From NCBI GenBank assembly GCA_035948315.1, contig DASZJG010000099.1, positions 85,178-149,177 on the forward strand: 64,000 nt of DNA, in the 5' to 3' direction. The notes beneath the pieces were generated by a model. That model was given only the letters and a program-made list of their open reading frames with translations. It was not told the origin of the DNA and searched no databases. The position numbers and the translations under genes are program-made. Positions within the stretch are counted from its first letter, which is position 1. Every line of letters begins with the position of its first letter. The stretch is from CAJCJE01 sp035948315. GTDB lineage: Bacteria > Actinomycetota > Actinomycetes > Mycobacteriales > Pseudonocardiaceae. This document shows positions 1 through 9,077 of this stretch, in pieces.

Positions 1-384
<384 letters not shown>

Positions 385-510
385 GGTCCTCCACCGTGGA
401 CCGTGGGGACCAAGTGGCACCCTGAGCCACTGACTTGACGGCACGATCCTCACTCCCACGATGGTGACCTACAGGTCACGGTACTCGCCCGGGGTCAGTA
501 CCGTGATCGC

Positions 511-975
511 GTGACTCCTATCTGGGTAACCGTCCTCGTAGCCGTGCTGAGCGTCTTCGGTGCGCTGGGCGCCCAATGGCTCAGTAGCCTGCGCACGTAC
601 CGGCTCGCCGGGATCGAGCGAGACGCCAAACGCGAGGAACGTCACCAACAGAATCGTGAAGATACCTATGCGAAATTCCTCGTTGCCGCGCGTGCGCTCC
701 CACCTGTGCTTCGGACCGGCGTCGACCCCGAAGCCGGCGAAACCTGCCTGAACTCGCTGCGGGACGCAGCCGCCTACATCGAACTCAACGCACCCGAACT
801 CGCCGACGGACCATCGGCCGCCGTGCTTGACGCCGCGGAACGGTGGCGCAACCTCACCCTGACGAACTCGCTGGCGGCTCCGGTCGTCGCCGAAGCCGGT
901 ACCGCGTTCCACGACGCGGTGAGTGCTTTGCGCGAGCTGATGCGCACTGATCTCGGTGCCGGCCGTACAGGGTAG
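511..975 (+). CDS. Small membrane-anchored hypothetical protein
   Basis: This encodes 154 residues from a GTG start. Residues about 4-24 form one hydrophobic N-terminal segment (WVTVLVAVLSVFGALGAQWL), followed by a charged helical stretch (ERDAKREERHQQNRED) likely to be coiled coil, then a mostly helical cytoplasmic region. This layout is common for single-pass actinobacterial proteins of unknown role. No catalytic motif is visible. It is divergent from the TagF-like gene across 126 bp. A weak GGGG lies about 16 nt before the start, so the exact start is uncertain. Confidence 0.6.
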   Translation: MTPIWVTVLVAVLSVFGALGAQWLSSLRTYRLAGIERDAKREERHQQNREDTYAKFLVAARALPPVLRTGVDPEAGETCLNSLRDAAAYIELNAPELADGPSAAVLDAAERWRNLTLTNSLAAPVVAEAGTAFHDAVSALRELMRTDLGAGRTG

Positions 976-1071
976 GGCTGACCCCTCGCCACAGGCCGGC
1001 TGGGCGACAGCAGCTTGACACCGCTTTACTGTGCGCGGTGCCCAAAGTCATCAGATGAACAGGGAGGTTTG

Positions 1072-2235
1072 GTGCCTGACTCCGGTCTTCCGCTGTCCGC
1101 TTGGCCGCTCGCCGAGGGTGTCCGCCACCTCAACCACGGCTCCTTCGGCAGCTCGCCGCGCGCCGTGCTCGCGGCGCAGGTCGAGCTTCGCGCCGAGATG
1201 GATGCCGATCCCGATCGCTGGTTTCGCGGCCTGCCCGATCGAGTGGCGGAGGCTCGCGTCGAGGTGGCCTCAAGTCTGGGGGTGACCGATGACGAACTGG
1301 CCTTCGTGCCCAACGCCAGCGCAGGCGTCAGCGCCGTGCTGCGCGGCCTCGCGCTGCGTCCCGGCGCCGAGATCGTGCTCACCGACCACGCCTACGGCGC
1401 CGTCGCCATGGCGGCCGCGCGAGTGGCTGAGGCCGCGGGCGCGCGGGTGCGGACGGTCAGCGTCCCGCTCGACGCGACCGCTGAGGCGGCCACCGCCGCG
1501 ATCGCGGCCGTCCTGGGTGCGCGGACCGCGTTGCTGATCGTCGACCAGGTGAGCTCGCCGACGGCGCGTGCCCTGCCGGTCGAGCTGATCACCCGGGAGG
1601 CGCATCGGGCGGGAGTCCCGGTGCTGGTGGACGCGGCGCACGCACCCGGCATGTTCGCCGATCCGGTGCGCCGCTGCGGCCCGGTGGACTTCTGGGTCGG
1701 CAACCTGCACAAGTGGGCGTGCGCGCCCAGGGGCACCGCCGTGCTCGTCGCGCGGGAGCCGTGGGCTCAGGACCTGTACCCGGTGATCGACTCCTGGGGC
1801 ACGCCGGACGCGTATCCGCGCCGCTTCGACCGGCAGGGCACGGTGGATCTGACCGCATGGCTGACCGCGCCGTTCGCGTTCGAGTTCATCGAGCGTGCCG
1901 TTGGCTGGGACGCGCTGCGCGCCTCGGCGGCGCGGCTTGCCGATCTCGGGCAGGTGCGGCTGGCCGAGGCGCTGGGCGGTGACGTGTCCGAGGTCTGCGC
2001 GCTCCCGGCACCGTTGATGCGGTTGGTGCCGTTGCCGGACGGGCTGGTCACCGACCAGGAGCAGGCGCACGCGCTACAGCATCGGATCGCCGACGAGACC
2101 CGCTGCGAAATCGCGGTCACCACCTGGGGCGGCCGCGGCTACATCCGGCTGTCCACCCACGCCTACAACACCATCGACGACATCGATCAGCTCGCCGCGC
2201 TACTGCCCGCCACGCTGGCCGCCGCCATCCGGTGA
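1072..2235 (+). CDS. PLP-dependent class-V aminotransferase / isopenicillin N epimerase-like
   Basis: This encodes 387 residues. GTG 1072 is chosen because AGGGAGG (1061-1067) sits just upstream; an in-frame TTG at 1015 lacks a ribosome site. The N-terminus carries the family signature HLNHGSFGSSPRAVL, and WVGNLHKWACAPRG contains the lysine expected to form the PLP Schiff base. DQVSSPTA and VDAAHAPGM correspond to the cofactor-contact region (VDAAH is the usual Asp/His pair). Family members are cysteine desulfurase-fold transaminases, epimerases or lyases acting on amino acids; the substrate is not deducible. The gene stands alone, with an MFS exporter 150 bp downstream on the same strand. 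Confidence 0.85.
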   Translation: MPDSGLPLSAWPLAEGVRHLNHGSFGSSPRAVLAAQVELRAEMDADPDRWFRGLPDRVAEARVEVASSLGVTDDELAFVPNASAGVSAVLRGLALRPGAEIVLTDHAYGAVAMAAARVAEAAGARVRTVSVPLDATAEAATAAIAAVLGARTALLIVDQVSSPTARALPVELITREAHRAGVPVLVDAAHAPGMFADPVRRCGPVDFWVGNLHKWACAPRGTAVLVAREPWAQDLYPVIDSWGTPDAYPRRFDRQGTVDLTAWLTAPFAFEFIERAVGWDALRASAARLADLGQVRLAEALGGDVSEVCALPAPLMRLVPLPDGLVTDQEQAHALQHRIADETRCEIAVTTWGGRGYIRLSTHAYNTIDDIDQLAALLPATLAAAIR

Positions 2236-2387
2236 CCGCGACCCCGTCGGGGCCCTGGGGGACGGAAGGACCGGCGATACTGGCTGCTACCTGACGGAGT
2301 ACCCATCTGGTGGATTCGACCGGCATGTGAGCATTCCGCGGATCTCCGCGCGCCGATATGGTCGGTGTGGCTAGAGGAGGAGCGGTC

Positions 2388-3899
2388 ATGACCGAGTCAA
2401 CACCGGTTCTGGTGCGGTACGGCCAGCCTGCCGGTCGATGGGTGCTGCTGGCGACCGTGCTCGGTTCCGGTATGGCATTCATCGACACCACCGTCGTCAA
2501 CGTTGCCCTGCAACGCCTTGGCAGCGACCTGAACGCGAGCGCCGCTGATCTACAGTGGACGGTCAACGGCTACACGCTCAGCCTTGCCGCGCTGATCCTG
2601 CTCGGCGGGTCGCTCGGCGACCGGTTCGGCCGCAAGCGGGTCTTCCTGATCGGCGTCGTGTGGTTCGCGGCAGCGTCCCTGTTGTGTGGGTTGTCGCTGA
2701 ACATCGAAACGCTGATCAGCGCGCGGGTGCTGCAAGGCGTCGGCGGAGCCCTGCTCACTCCCGGCTCGCTGGCCATCCTTGAGGCGTCGTTCGAACCGCA
2801 GGACCGGCCCAAGGCTATCGGCGCCTGGTCCGGACTCGGCGGCATCGCGGGCGCTGTTGGTCCGTTCCTCGGCGGCTGGCTGATCCAGATCGCCACCTGG
2901 CGACTGGTATTCCTGATCAACGCGCCGCTCGCGGTGATCGTCTGCATTGTGGCGCTGCGCCATGTCCCGGAAAGCCGCAACCCGGACGCCCCTCGCCGAC
3001 TCGACGTCACCGGTGTGCTGGCCGGCGCGGTTGGCCTTGCCGGGCTCACCTATGGATTCACCGCGTGGCCCGCGCTCGGCGTGACCAGCCCGGTGGTGCT
3101 GGCAGCGCTGGTCGTCGGGGTAGCGGGTATCGCCGCCTTCGTGGTCATCGAACGGCGGTCGGCCCATCCCATGCTGCCGCTCGAAGTGTTCGCATCACGC
3201 ACCTTCACCGCGGCCAATCTGGTCACCTTCGCGATGTACTCCGCGCTGGGCGGCGTGTTGTTCCTTGTCGTACTGAACCTTCAGGTGGTCAGCGGATTCG
3301 GACCGTTCGCCGCGGGTACGTCGTTGCTGCCGCTGACCGTGATCGCGCTGCTGCTCTCCGCGCGAGCCGGCGCACTCGCTCAGCGCATCGGGCCGCGCAT
3401 CCCGATGACGGTCGGCCCGATCCTGGCAGCGTGCGCCCTGCTGCTGTTCACCAGGATCGGCCCGCACGCCTCCTACCTGACCTCGGTGTTGCCAGCGGTG
3501 ATCCTGCTCGGCCTCGGACTGTCACTGACCGTCGCGCCGCTGACCGCGACCGCGCTCGGTGCGGTGGACGCTCGGCATGCCGGGGTGGCCAGCGGTGTCA
3601 ACAATGCCGTCGCCCGTGCGGCGGGTCTGCTCGCGGTCGCGGTGCTGCCGCTGGCCGCCGGGCTCGGCGCCGGCAGCCTGACCAACCCGATCGACCTCGG
3701 ACCCACCTATCGGACGGCGATGCTGATCGGTGCCGCGATCCTGCTGGTCGGTGCGGCGATCTCGCTGGTCGCCATCCCCAGGGCCGCCGCCCGGTCGGAC
3801 GACGCCAGTGCGGCTGCCCAGCCGCACTGCGCGGTGACCGGCCCGCCGCAGGTCGGCACGCGTCCGGCTCCGCGAGCTGCCGAGTCGGAGCAGGTCTGA
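2388..3899 (+). CDS. MFS drug exporter, DHA2 (EmrB/QacA-like, 14 TM)
   Basis: This encodes 503 residues. ATG 2388 is preceded by AGAGGAGGAG, a near-perfect ribosome site, which rules out the upstream in-frame ATG at 2358. The first helix contains FIDTTVVNVAL, the D(x)TIVNVAL motif of proton-drug antiporters with 14 segments. Motif A appears as GGSLGDRFGRKR and the antiporter motif C as GLGGIAGAVGPFLGGWL. The role is probably proton-driven efflux of a hydrophobic drug or metabolite. The C-terminal roughly 40 residues are hydrophilic and Ala/Pro-rich. No adjacent TetR regulator is present. Confidence 0.9.
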   Translation: MTESTPVLVRYGQPAGRWVLLATVLGSGMAFIDTTVVNVALQRLGSDLNASAADLQWTVNGYTLSLAALILLGGSLGDRFGRKRVFLIGVVWFAAASLLCGLSLNIETLISARVLQGVGGALLTPGSLAILEASFEPQDRPKAIGAWSGLGGIAGAVGPFLGGWLIQIATWRLVFLINAPLAVIVCIVALRHVPESRNPDAPRRLDVTGVLAGAVGLAGLTYGFTAWPALGVTSPVVLAALVVGVAGIAAFVVIERRSAHPMLPLEVFASRTFTAANLVTFAMYSALGGVLFLVVLNLQVVSGFGPFAAGTSLLPLTVIALLLSARAGALAQRIGPRIPMTVGPILAACALLLFTRIGPHASYLTSVLPAVILLGLGLSLTVAPLTATALGAVDARHAGVASGVNNAVARAAGLLAVAVLPLAAGLGAGSLTNPIDLGPTYRTAMLIGAAILLVGAAISLVAIPRAAARSDDASAAAQPHCAVTGPPQVGTRPAPRAAESEQV

Positions 3900-4100
3900 G
3901 TCGCAAGCGGGCCAGTGAATTCGGCCGCAACCCGGCTTTCCGGTGCAATCATTTGGCAAACACTCAGCGGCTGTTGAGCACGAATGACAATGGGATTGGA
4001 TCCCGAAAAAGATACTCGCTGAAGTGCACACCGGGAGTACCGAAAGACGAGAATTGCCGTTCCCTGACCTGAATCGATCCGACAAGATGTCGTAGCGAAT

Positions 4101-4132
4101 TCGGCGCGCGATCAATCGGGTCGGCGCGCGAT
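4101..4132 (+). promoter_or_regulatory. 12-bp direct repeat upstream of the SDR operon
   Basis: TCGGCGCGCGAT occurs exactly twice, at 4101-4112 and 4121-4132, with starts 20 bp apart (about two helical turns) and ending 20 bp before the SDR start codon. Such phasing suits a regulator binding two sites on one DNA face. The rest of 3900-4152 is non-coding and relatively AT-rich for this genome. Function is inferred from position only. Confidence 0.4.
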
Positions 4133-4152
4133 GAGAGAATTGAGGGAGTCTG

Positions 4153-4965
4153 ATGGAGGTCAGCGGTAAACACATCGTCGTGACCGGTGGCGCACGCGGA
4201 ATAGGGCGGGCCGTGGTGCGGCGATTCGCGCGGGAGGGCGCGCGGGCGATCGTGGTGGCCGACGCCGACCTGGCCGGCGCGCAGGAGGTCGCCGAGGAGG
4301 TCGGGGGGATCGCGGTCAAGCTCGACGCGGGTGCCGAGGCGGACGTGCTGGCGTTGATCAAGCTCGCCACCGACGCCAATGGCCCGATCGACGTGTACTT
4401 CTCCAATGCCGGCGTTGGTGGACCGGCCGCCGGGCCGGAGGCGCCGGACGACGCGTGGGACACGCTGTGGCGCATTCACGTGATGTCGCACGTATGGGCG
4501 AGCCGCACGCTGCTGCCGTCGATGGTCGAACGCGGGGAGGGTTACTTGCTCAGCACTTCCTCAGCGGCTGGTCTGCTTACTCAACCGTCGGCACTGGTGT
4601 ACACGGTCACCAAGCACGCGGCCGTCGCACTGGCGGAATGGCTGTCGATCACCTATGGCAACGCTGGGGTGCGGGTGTCCTGCGTATGCCCGCAGGCAGT
4701 GCGCACACGCTTGCTCGACGAGGCCCTCGGCCAGACCGACAGCGCCTCCACCGCAGTCAACGCGGGCGGGGTCATCGATCCCGAGGACGTCGCCGAGTCC
4801 GTGATCGAGGGGATGCGCGCCGAACGCATGCTGATCCTGCCGCACGCCGGAGTCGCCGACCGCTTCGCCTACAAGGCCGCGCACCACGAGGAATGGCTCA
4901 ACGACCTGCGCGCCCTGCTGCACGCCGAGATGCAGTCGGCACCCACGCAGGAGGCCGCGCGATGA
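4153..4965 (+). CDS. Short-chain dehydrogenase/reductase
   Basis: This encodes 270 residues with GAGGGAG just before the ATG. The N-terminal TGGARGIGRA is the Rossmann TGxxxGIG motif, FSNAGVGG matches the NAG motif, and YTVTK supplies the catalytic Tyr and Lys, preceded by STSSAAG with the catalytic Ser. This is a classical NAD(P)-dependent SDR; the substrate is unknown. It is the first gene of a three-gene operon: its TGA overlaps the next ATG by 4 nt, and a VOC enzyme and an alpha/beta hydrolase follow. The set suggests modification of a small ring or carbonyl compound. Confidence 0.88.
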   Translation: MEVSGKHIVVTGGARGIGRAVVRRFAREGARAIVVADADLAGAQEVAEEVGGIAVKLDAGAEADVLALIKLATDANGPIDVYFSNAGVGGPAAGPEAPDDAWDTLWRIHVMSHVWASRTLLPSMVERGEGYLLSTSSAAGLLTQPSALVYTVTKHAAVALAEWLSITYGNAGVRVSCVCPQAVRTRLLDEALGQTDSASTAVNAGGVIDPEDVAESVIEGMRAERMLILPHAGVADRFAYKAAHHEEWLNDLRALLHAEMQSAPTQEAAR

Positions 4966-5459
4966 TCAGGGGACTGCATCACGTCGCGGTGGCGACCCGC
5001 GACATCGATCGGCTGCTCACCTTCTACCGGGACCTGCTCGGCTGGGAGGTGGTCAGCGACTGGGGTTGGCCGGCCGGGACCAAGGCCGCGGACCTGGTGA
5101 CCGCGCTGCCGGGCAGCGCCGCGCACAGCGTCATGCTCCGCAACGGCAACGCCTACCTCGAACTGTTCCAGTACTCCGCACCGGAGCCGGGACCGGGCGA
5201 TCCGAGGCGCCGGGTGTGCGATCCGGGCATCACCCATCTGTGTCTTGATGTGACAGAGGTCGATGCCGAGTATGAGCGGCTGAACGCGGCCGGCATGGTG
5301 TTCCACTGCCCGCCGCAGGATGTCGCGCCCGGTGTGCGTACCACCTACGGTCGCGACCCGGACGGAAATGTGGTCGAGTTGCAGCAGGTCGCGCCGGGCG
5401 AGCGGATCGCGTTGCGGGACTTCGTGATCGAGGACGCCGGGGTCGGGGAAGGACGCTGA
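4962..5459 (+). CDS. VOC-family (glyoxalase/dioxygenase fold) protein
   Basis: This encodes 165 residues from an ATG that overlaps the SDR stop codon (ATGA). It has the paired beta-alpha-beta-beta-beta modules of the vicinal oxygen chelate fold: LHHVAVATRDIDRLLTFY at the start (metal-ligand His), LELFQYSAP, ITHLCLDVTEVD (second His) and RDPDGNVVELQQ (terminal Glu). These correspond to the usual metal ligands of glyoxalase or extradiol-dioxygenase relatives. The reaction cannot be assigned. It is translationally coupled within the SDR-hydrolase operon. Confidence 0.85.
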   Translation: MIRGLHHVAVATRDIDRLLTFYRDLLGWEVVSDWGWPAGTKAADLVTALPGSAAHSVMLRNGNAYLELFQYSAPEPGPGDPRRRVCDPGITHLCLDVTEVDAEYERLNAAGMVFHCPPQDVAPGVRTTYGRDPDGNVVELQQVAPGERIALRDFVIEDAGVGEGR

Positions 5460-6314
5460 ATGACCGAGTTGGACAGTCTGCGGCTCAATGTCGGCGAGTT
5501 CGTCTTCGACGCGCTCGCTGCCGGGCCCACTGACGGCGAGTTCGTGCTGATGCTGCACGGCTGGCCCGAGTTCGCCGACTGCTGGACGCCGTACCTGCAC
5601 GCGCTTGCCTCGGACGGCTATCGTGCCATGGCGGTCGACCAGCGCGGCTACTCTCCCGGCGCGCGGCCGCCCGAGATCGCCGACTATGCCGTGGACAACC
5701 TGGTCGCCGACGCGCTCGGTGTCGCGGACGCACAGGGCGCGACGCGGTTCCACCTTGTCGCGCACGACTGGGGTGGCATGGTCGCCTGGGCCCTGACCAG
5801 CGCCCATCCGGACCGGGTCCAGTCGCTGTCGGTGCTGGCCACCCCGCACCCGCTCGCCCTGCAACAGGCCGCGAAGGCCGACGAGGGCCAGTCGAACCGG
5901 TTGGGCTACGTGCACTTCTTCCAGCAGTCGGGCCACATCGCCGAGCAGGCGCTGCTGGCCGACGGCGGAGCGCGGCTGCGCGGCGACTACGGCGGACACA
6001 TCCCGCCCGAGCAGGTCGACCGCAACATCGAACGGCTCGCCGTGCCGGGCGCGCTGACCGCGACGCTGAACTGGTATCGGGCCACCGACGCCGACTTCAC
6101 CGTCCCGGCCGGTCCGATCACCGTGCCCACCCTCTACGTCTGGGGTAGCGAGGACGCCGCGCTCGGTCGCGGCGCGGCCGAGGCCACCGGCGACTTCGTG
6201 ACCGCGCCCTACCAGTTCGTCATCCTGGACGGCATGAGCCACTGGCTACCGGAACAAGCCCCCGACCAGGTACTGCCATTGCTGCGCAAGCACATCGCGG
6301 CCTACCGGGACTGA
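5460..6314 (+). CDS. Alpha/beta hydrolase, epoxide hydrolase / haloalkane dehalogenase-like
   Basis: This encodes 284 residues; the ATG directly follows the TGA of the VOC gene. LMLHGWPEF is the HGxP oxyanion motif and LVAHDWGGMVAW the nucleophile elbow with Asp, as in epoxide hydrolases and dehalogenases rather than Ser esterases. WGSEDAAL probably carries the acid residue and GMSHWLPEQAP the catalytic His. It is the last gene of the SDR-VOC-hydrolase operon, so it may open an epoxide or hydrolyse an intermediate in that pathway. The substrate is unknown. Confidence 0.86.
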   Translation: MTELDSLRLNVGEFVFDALAAGPTDGEFVLMLHGWPEFADCWTPYLHALASDGYRAMAVDQRGYSPGARPPEIADYAVDNLVADALGVADAQGATRFHLVAHDWGGMVAWALTSAHPDRVQSLSVLATPHPLALQQAAKADEGQSNRLGYVHFFQQSGHIAEQALLADGGARLRGDYGGHIPPEQVDRNIERLAVPGALTATLNWYRATDADFTVPAGPITVPTLYVWGSEDAALGRGAAEATGDFVTAPYQFVILDGMSHWLPEQAPDQVLPLLRKHIAAYRD

Positions 6315-6323
6315 GGATTCCCA

Positions 6324-6944
6324 TCACGCGGCGGCGCCGATCAGGATCGACCTGGTGTGTCCGAAACCGAGCTTGCTGAGATTCGCGGTATCGCTGTGGA
6401 TCACCCGAGATTTGCCGGTCGCGTTGGGGCCGGCGAAAAGCGTGAGGCTTCCCGAAACGAACTGGATGGACCCTGTTTCGTCGAGATTGACGTTGACGAC
6501 GTCACCGACATTGCCGGAGATACCTTGTGAACCGTTGGGCTCGCTGAAGTTCGTCCCGGAATCCAGGATGGCGCTGGCGCCAGGAGTGGCCACTGTGGGG
6601 GCGTTGTCGCCGATGAAGATGGACTCGGTGAGACCGAAGCCGCTCGCCGGGAGATTCGCGACATCGTTGCTGATGACCATGGCCTGCCCGCTGTTGCAGT
6701 TCGCGCCGGTCCACAGGGTCATGGTGCCGGATACGAACTGGAACGAGCCCGTCTCGCTCAGGGTGACGGGAAGGCAATGGCCAGCGGCGCCGCCGATTCC
6801 CTGCGAGCCCTCCGGCTCACTGAAGTTGATGCCCGAGTCCAGAATGCCGCTGGCGTCAGCGTTCGGTGCGGCGGACGCCGCGCCCGCACCACCCAGCAAA
6901 CCGCCGACGACGAGCGCGACCGCGACAACAGTTTTGCGCAGCAT
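6324..6944 (-). CDS. Secreted two-repeat protein, possibly beta/gamma-crystallin-like
   Basis: This encodes 206 residues. MLRKTVVAVALVVGGLLGGA with ASAAP is a classical Sec signal peptide. The mature protein is an internal duplication of about 80 residues: ILDSGINFSEPEGSQGI then ILDSGTNFSEPNGSQGI, each continuing with TGSxQFVSGxxTL and ending GFGxTxSIxIG. The second copy has lost the cysteines of the first. The pattern resembles small secreted crystallin-type or I36 inhibitor-like modules, but this is a guess. Convergent with the hydrolase (9 bp apart). Confidence 0.75.
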   Translation of the reverse strand: MLRKTVVAVALVVGGLLGGAGAASAAPNADASGILDSGINFSEPEGSQGIGGAAGHCLPVTLSETGSFQFVSGTMTLWTGANCNSGQAMVISNDVANLPASGFGLTESIFIGDNAPTVATPGASAILDSGTNFSEPNGSQGISGNVGDVVNVNLDETGSIQFVSGSLTLFAGPNATGKSRVIHSDTANLSKLGFGHTRSILIGAAA

Positions 6945-7157
6945 GGTTATCTCCAGTTACGTCGATTTCCGGCACGACCGTCGACCGGACAACTGGGGAA
7001 ACGGCGCTGCCGGACAAGCGGTTCACGATATTGGTGAGGTGCACGTCACATGCCTGCGTTGTCGAGCGGCAGTGAACCGTTCCGGGCCGAGCCACGTTTT
7101 AGCCGATGACCAGCCAGCAGCGAGCTTGGCGCGGAAGACGTGGGAGATGGTTTTGCG

Positions 7158-8249
7158 ATGATCAGAAATCGGATGGTGCTCCTTGCCGCGTTGTTGGCGG
7201 CAGGCATGGCAACGCTGACCGCCTGTGGCTCGACCGGCGGCAGCGCTGCTCCGCAGGTACCAACGGCCAACAACAGCGCGGCAACGGCCAACCTCAACTC
7301 GGCGATGCACTATGTCGGTGGGACGGCGCAGGCGAACAACGCACCGGCGAACACCGGCGATTTCTACAACGGCCCCAGCAACAGCCCGGCCGCGATGAAG
7401 TGGGTACAGCTCAGTGCCGGTGCCGCGGGCTCCCTCGACCCGGTCGTGATCAACGGTGCGGGTTTTACCCTGTACCGCTTTGACAAGGACACCCCGAATC
7501 CCTCGAAGTCCAACTGCGCTGGCGCCTGCGCCACCACGTGGCCACCGGTTCTCGTGCAGCCGAGCGGCAAGATCTTCGTCGATGGCGTGTCCGCGTCGGA
7601 TGTCGGTACCGTGCGCCGCGCCGATGGAACACTGCAGGTCACCATTGGCGGCTGGCCGATCTACCGGTTCAGCAAAGACACCGCGCCTGGCCAGACCAAC
7701 GGCCAGGGGGTCGGTGGAACCTGGTTCGGCGTGACGCCGACCGGAGCGAAGGCGGTCTCATCGCAGCAGGGCAACGATCCGACCACCAACCTGAACTACA
7801 CCAACGGCACCGCCAAGGCGAACAATGCCCCGCCGAACACCGGCGACTTCTTCAACGGGCCCAGCAACGACCCGGCCGCGATGAAGTGGGTCCAGCTCAC
7901 CGCGGGCTCGGCCAACGGGCTGAACCCGATCGTGCACAACGGTGTCGGCTTCACGTTCTATCGGTTCGACAAGGACACCCCGCACCCGTCGACGTCCAAC
8001 TGCACCGGCGCGTGCGCGGTGACCTGGCCGCCGGTTCTCGTTGCGCCGGGCGGACGAATCTTTGTCGACGGTGTGCCCACCGCGGAGATCGGCATCCTCG
8101 TTCGGCCGGACGGTACGCGACAGGTGACCATCGGCGGCTGGCCGATCTACCGCTACAGCAAGGATTCCGCGCCTGGCCAGACCAACGGTGAGGGTGTGGG
8201 CGGTACGTGGTTCGCGGTGTCGCCGACGGGGGCAAAGGTTCTGCCCTAG
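7158..8249 (+). CDS. Lipoprotein with two COG4315-type (Lipoprotein_15) repeats
   Basis: This encodes 363 residues. The signal peptide ends in LTAC, a lipobox, so it is probably a membrane-anchored lipoprotein. The mature part consists of two long near-identical copies, each with ANNAPxNTGDFxNGPSN, FDKDTPxPSxSNC, GACAxTWPPVLV and IGGWPIYRxSKD. The paired cysteines and TWPP are typical of the secreted repeat of unknown function found across actinobacteria. ATG 7158 is preferred over the in-frame ATG 7140 because GGGAG (7142-7146) precedes it, with a rather long spacing of 11. No biochemical function is known to me. Confidence 0.88.
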   Translation: MIRNRMVLLAALLAAGMATLTACGSTGGSAAPQVPTANNSAATANLNSAMHYVGGTAQANNAPANTGDFYNGPSNSPAAMKWVQLSAGAAGSLDPVVINGAGFTLYRFDKDTPNPSKSNCAGACATTWPPVLVQPSGKIFVDGVSASDVGTVRRADGTLQVTIGGWPIYRFSKDTAPGQTNGQGVGGTWFGVTPTGAKAVSSQQGNDPTTNLNYTNGTAKANNAPPNTGDFFNGPSNDPAAMKWVQLTAGSANGLNPIVHNGVGFTFYRFDKDTPHPSTSNCTGACAVTWPPVLVAPGGRIFVDGVPTAEIGILVRPDGTRQVTIGGWPIYRYSKDSAPGQTNGEGVGGTWFAVSPTGAKVLP

Positions 8250-8267
8250 TACGGCAGCCATCGAACC

Positions 8268-8298
8268 TGGGGCGTGGACTCGACGAGTTCACGCCCCA
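8268..8298 (+). terminator. Hairpin terminator after the lipoprotein gene
   Basis: TGGGGCGTG (8268-8276) pairs with CACGCCCCA (8290-8298), and the intervening bases extend the stem with one G-U pair. It begins 19 nt after the stop codon. No T-run follows, as is usual in high-GC actinomycetes. Confidence 0.75.
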
Positions 8299-8336
8299 TT
8301 CGCGTGCCCGCAAGGACAAGTCCGGTGGCGCGACAG

Positions 8337-8371
8337 AGGGCCGCGCTCTCCTTTCGGAGGAACGCGGCCCT
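8337..8371 (-). terminator. Hairpin terminator of the DUF3455 gene
   Basis: AGGGCCGCG (8337-8345) pairs with CGCGGCCCT (8363-8371), with an inner CTCC/GGAG extension. It lies 18 nt beyond the minus-strand stop at 8389, so it would end transcription of that gene. Together with 8268-8298 it insulates the convergent pair. Confidence 0.75.
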
Positions 8372-8388
8372 GCTGCTGGGGGAACTGT

Positions 8389-8967
8389 TCAGGATTTGTT
8401 GCCGTTGACCGGAACGTAGAAGCGGTACTGGGCGTGGTAGGGAACGGCCACCTGGACGCCGTCGGTGCAGGTACCGCTCGGCGCGACGCCGCCCACCGTC
8501 TCCAGGCGCTGAACGAAGTCCACCTTGCCCAACAGGCCGGAACCGCGGTTCGCGGTCGACTTGAGCAGCAGCTCGGGCACCGCACCTGGCCTCGGCGCGC
8601 TGGCGGCCACCGCACCGACCACGGCGCTGCCGTCATTCGCCGAAACCCATTCCGGGCCACGCGTGTGCAGCACCAGCGTCCCGCCAGACCTGAGTACGGC
8701 GGCCGGCTCAAGCAGGGTGTAGGCACCGTTGGTGCAGGTGTAGACCTGCGATCCGTGCTCGACATCCATGGTGGCGACCAGTTTCTGGCCGGCGGGCACG
8801 GCGAGCTGGGGTGGGATGTTCACCGAGGTGACCACCCACGGAGGGGTCTGTGCTGGCTGCGCCGCTGCGGCGCCGCTCAGGTTCTGGGCAACAGCAACGG
8901 CACCACCGGCCAACACCAACGCTCCGGCGACCGTGGCCGCCACGGCCACCTTGTGACTGCGTTTCAT
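8389..8967 (-). CDS. Secreted DUF3455-type protein
   Basis: This encodes 192 residues. A signal peptide (VAVAATVAGALVLAGGAVAVA) precedes a DUF3455-like domain: IPPQLAVPAGQKLVA, GSQVYTCTNGAYTLLEP, GPEWVSANDGSAVVG, and VDFVQRLETVGGVAPSGTC near the end. The conserved cysteines and the QRLxTxGGVAP motif are characteristic. Members are secreted proteins of unknown role in bacteria and fungi. It sits beside a DUF1996 gene on the same strand (110 bp gap) and near an ECF sigma operon, suggesting a small envelope/secreted set. Confidence 0.85.
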   Translation of the reverse strand: MKRSHKVAVAATVAGALVLAGGAVAVAQNLSGAAAAQPAQTPPWVVTSVNIPPQLAVPAGQKLVATMDVEHGSQVYTCTNGAYTLLEPAAVLRSGGTLVLHTRGPEWVSANDGSAVVGAVAASAPRPGAVPELLLKSTANRGSGLLGKVDFVQRLETVGGVAPSGTCTDGVQVAVPYHAQYRFYVPVNGNKS

Positions 8968-9077
8968 CGAGATTCTCTCCCTCAGTCCTGGACGGGTGGC
9001 ACGGGCACGGCGCCACCACCATCCACCACACGACTGCCGGGGCGAATCGGTTCAACGGTCCGGGTCAACGGTTTGGT

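Noticed and set aside
1015..1071. TTG start at 1015 for the aminotransferase
   Set aside because: No ribosome site, whereas AGGGAGG precedes GTG 1072.
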